A DNA stretch of 64,000 bases from Polytrichum commune (taxonomy: Eukaryota > Streptophyta > Polytrichopsida > Polytrichales > Polytrichaceae). The notes below the pieces were generated by a model that made no database searches, had not been told where the DNA came from, and saw nothing but the letters and a program-made list of their open reading frames with translations. The DNA is taken from assembly GCA_950295325.1 (NCBI GenBank), contig OX485804.1, positions 28,768,001 through 28,832,000 of the forward strand. The letters run 5' to 3'. Positions within the stretch are counted from its first letter, which is position 1. Each line of letters opens with the position of its first letter. Made by a program: the position numbers and the translations under genes. This document shows, in pieces, positions 60,650 through 64,000 of this stretch.

Positions 60650-61430
60650 GCTAGCCAACTAGCATAACCTAGCGAAATTTTCCAGGCCCTTATTTGTCAC
60701 TTAGCTTTAGCTAGTTAGGTTTACTAAACTTAAGATTCTTACTTAGCTTTAGCGAGCTAGCTTTTCTGGAACTCTCATTTTCACTCAGCTTTGACTAGCT
60801 AAAAACTTGTGTGACATGCATATTCATTGTAAACTAGAGAGGAATCCATCAAACGAAACCAAACAATATGTATTTTATTATATTGCTCTTGGTTGGCTAT
60901 GTATTTTCATGTTGTTGCACAAGGATATTAAAAGGCTTAAAATCACCATGTATAGTCGGCTTCCTCACTTTCCACTGGCACTGGTTATACATCATCATCT
61001 ACATCATCATTGTCATTATCGTCATCATCATCATAAATGTCTATGTCATATGGCAATTCAGGACGAGATGGAATCAAGGTATTCCAAGTCGGAGATTCCG
61101 CAATATATGTTGGATTATTAGGAAACATGCTCATGTTCAATTTCAAAGACATCGTTATTGCAACGAGTATGGGTTTGAGAGATGACCATTTGGGTGCAAT
61201 GATATCATTTATTCCACCAAGATTACATTAAAATTCCAGCTAGCTATTAGCTAACTTCAGCTAGCTAATTTTCCTCGCCCGGATTATGGCACTTAGTTTT
61301 AGCTAGCTATTATTTTGAGGCGCCGAATTCCTACATAGCTTTAGCTAGTTGGGACTTTTAGCTAGCTAAATAGCTGCCCACTTAGTTAACTATCCGAGGT
61401 TTGAAGTTTTTGCAAAGGGCCTAAACTAGA
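60650..61430. repeat. AGCTAGCT-rich clusters flanking a CAT-rich core
   Basis: Two clusters, 60650-60805 and 61235-61400, are full of TTAGCTTTAGCTAGTT, TAGCTAGCTA and variants in both orientations. Between them is a (CAT)n-like low-complexity patch (60985-61035). I do not recognise the class; it could be the subterminal repeats of a DNA transposon, with the clusters as its two ends. Confidence 0.45.
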
Positions 61431-61894
61431 TGCCTAGAGGTCTCAAAATGTCATGTCTGCTAATAATTGCCCATATGATACTACTCACCAACATAAGTAA
61501 TTATTTTAAGTGAAGTAACATTTACGTTGTGGCATTTAGCGTAGCATAGTGGGATACTTGAGATGATAGTTTTGTGATTCAAAATGCAAGGGGAAGATAT
61601 TATTAAGCATGCTCATGGCAAGTGTCATATGTTTACATTAATTTTAGTCAATTTGTAGACTATTGTGTAACATAAGCATACAACTCATATCACTATTGAA
61701 CATACTCATGGTGAGATATCAGTAAGCACACTTAAACGCCAAATGTCATGAGGTGCCATAAATGATGTACACCACTTGATGATTTTAGTGCCACTTCCTA
61801 TTTGGAATCATGAAATGCTATAACTATCTACTTTAGAACTTGTTACTTACTCACAAAGGTCACATTAGATGTGTGGACATTATAGATCATAGGT

Positions 61895-62420
61895 ATCTTT
61901 ACTTGGTAAAAACTTACATTATCGATATAAAATTATAACATTGCATAACTCCAAATAGTAAGGGTCAATTGACAGACGTGACCAATGACCGCAAGAAAAA
62001 ATGATTTATGATTTATGGTGGTCATAGTTAGCGGTGCAAAGACCATGACCAAGAGAACACCATGTCACATTCTAATAGCATTGGACACGAATCATAGTGT
62101 AGAGTGGACTTAGACCGGGACATAGTGCTTTTAATGAAAATAATGTAATTTTAAAGTTTAATGAACTTTAAAGTTGACAATCTTTTTTTTCTTTGACAAT
62201 CTCACCATTATTTTCTACTTCGGTTTTCAAAAATCCAGGTGGCCACCAAACATTGTCCATTGTAGGATTCCATGTCACTTTCTCATTCATTTTCTAACTT
62301 GTTCTTCCATGGTCACTTCTATCTTACACGACCAAGTGTAAACCAAGCGAGACCACCTTTTCATTTCTTAGTCACCAAGAGACTTCATAAAGTGGTAGTC
62401 ATGGTCATTGGTCACCTATG
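61895..62420. mobile_element. Solo end of family F followed by another MITE-like unit
   Basis: 61895-61960 carries one family F end (TAACATTGCATAACTCCAAA). From about 61966 a second unit starts GGGTCAATTGACAGACGTGA with CCAATGACCGC and ends near 62420 with TCATGGTCATTGGTCACCTA, an imperfect inverted counterpart. Confidence 0.5.
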
Positions 62421-64000
62421 TAAACTAATGATGTGTGACACTAATTAGAAATTTTTGAAGGAGATTCGAAGTTCATGTTATGTATACATATGTGCATATG
62501 TGTGAGTGTACACACACATACATCTATATATAGAATACATATACTTATATATGAATGAAAGGCATTGTAATTATAAAAGTAGGAACCTACCACATGTGTT
62601 ACCTTCAATTCAAGCACATAGTTCTCCTCAATCTCCACTTAAAACTTCACCCTTAAATGCCCAAGAAGCCAAAAATCCGTTGTGAGCAATTTTCAAATGT
62701 TTTTCTTCAACGGAAGCAATTTGTTTGTTTGCTTGTTTTTCCTTGCACTTGCAAACAAACAAACATACAAACTTTATCTTATCAAACAAACCGATTGAAA
62801 TCAACTATTAACAACATTGATTCTTATGAAGTTTGAAGTCATTGAAATCTTTATTGTATTCTATGTTACAAATGTTCCTACCAACTCCTAACACTCACAC
62901 TTTGTGCCAGTCGAATCATTTGGATCATTTAATGAGAGAAAATGCTTTACAATGATTTGATGGAGGTCAAGGACAATGACGTCATTCCAATCTTATGAGT
63001 GTAGTCTAACTTCCACTCTTTACACATACCTCGTACAATATGTCAACTAGAAATCATGACTCTAAATCATGTTATATGTAACACATCTTTCAATGTAGTT
63101 GGAACCCCGATACTTACTCGGGGGCTAAAGCCATGACATGCAAACCATTTGAGTTTATTTGTTGTAAATTATATTCCAATAGTTTCTTAAGACCTACCAA
63201 GATAAATTTATGACCATCAATTTTTTAAGATTATATTGCATGATAATAAAAAAACTCATTAATTCAATGAGAAATTGGACATGATTGGTTGATATTGGAT
63301 TGCTATAGATTCATGAAAGGTTGCAAGCATGTAGATAGATAGATTGATTTTCAAGTAATGAAATTGTTACAAGGTCTATGGAGATGTGAACACTTTATAT
63401 ACATGAAAATTTATGATCATGGAGATGGAAGTTATCAACATTTTATGATCGTACACTATTCATCATATTTTGTTTATGATTTCTCGCTAATATTTATTTT
63501 ATATTGATACATGGAATCATGTCGCCTTTCATTGCCTCTTTACACACACAACACAAATAATTTGAGATCAAAACCATATCACATAACTTATAACTTTGTG
63601 TATTCATCCCTACAACAACTATAATAAGTATATATAAATTTTTTATGTTATGTTATTGTGGTAACAAATATCGAAAACAATGAGAAATGTTGATAAATTA
63701 GCGAGGGATAACATGAATGCACATGTTATTTGTAGTTAACGTGATGTGCCTTCAACGTGCTTTTATGTGGCTTGTTGAACCATATATAGCTAGTGGCCCT
63801 GAGACGAAGGATTTCAATGATTTGGAATGCGACTCAACACACCGATCTTGAAGAATACGAACACTGGTGTGACCACAAATAATTCTTACACCATAATACA
63901 TCGACTAGGTACATAAGGTAGACGTACCTAATTCAACTACTGGTCGCTATCAAACACCTACGTTTGAGTGGTATGTGGGCAGGTTTGGCTCCAAGAACAT
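62421..64000. other. Gene-free AT-rich end of the window
   Basis: Short GT/AC and TATA microsatellites near 62470-62550 and an AAAC/GTTT patch at 62720-62765. No gene, RNA or clear element found. Confidence 0.4.

Noticed and set aside
60868-61185. Ile-rich hydrophobic frame resembling a membrane protein
   Set aside because: Comes from the CAT/ATC low-complexity patch.

Overview
The window is nuclear DNA from a plant with a large, repeat-rich genome. Five protein genes carry GT-AG introns, introns and spacers are AT-rich and full of transposon remnants, CCCTAAA (Arabidopsis-type telomere) motifs occur, and the proteins (organellar uS15, plant-like Integrator subunit 9, a MAP-kinase relative, organellar PNPase, eIF2-gamma) are plant-like. 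I cannot name the species. Low gene density, small elements inside introns and a MAPK relative unlike those I know from flowering plants make a seed-free land plant or a streptophyte alga my best guess.

Left part (1-36 kb): the 3' end of a nuclear gene for organellar ribosomal protein uS15 (+) enters from the left edge. Next comes a 16-exon MAPK-like kinase (-, 14.7 to 4.45 kb, 582 aa reconstructed), a 10-exon Integrator subunit 9 gene (-, 24.2 to 17.8 kb, 839 aa), a two-exon PNPase gene (-, 30.8 to 27.8 kb, 806 aa) and a seven-exon eIF2-gamma gene (+, 32.9 to 35.5 kb, 463 aa). In every model the reading frame is kept across all junctions. Between PNPase and eIF2-gamma lies a short inverted copy of the eIF2-gamma first exon with its own splice donor. 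The genes are housekeeping (translation, organellar RNA turnover, snRNA 3'-end processing) plus one signalling kinase. They are unrelated and form no operon-like unit.

Right part (36-64 kb): I see no convincing host gene. It is a graveyard of short inverted-repeat elements (several MITE-like families, some nested), foldback palindromes, a tRNA-derived SINE-like family with a good B box, 3' ends of a LINE-like reverse-transcriptase element, microsatellites and homopolymer tracts. The same MITE families occur in the introns of the kinase gene, so genic and intergenic space share one transposon load.

The most interesting signals are the altered activation lip of the kinase (T-K-T where MAPKs have T-x-Y, and P-S-H where they have R-W-Y), the inverted eIF2-gamma exon fragment, a GC-AG intron and in-frame tandem donors in the Integrator gene, and a three-unit tandem repeat that seems to have grown from an intron/exon boundary. 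I found no sign of a novel multi-gene system.
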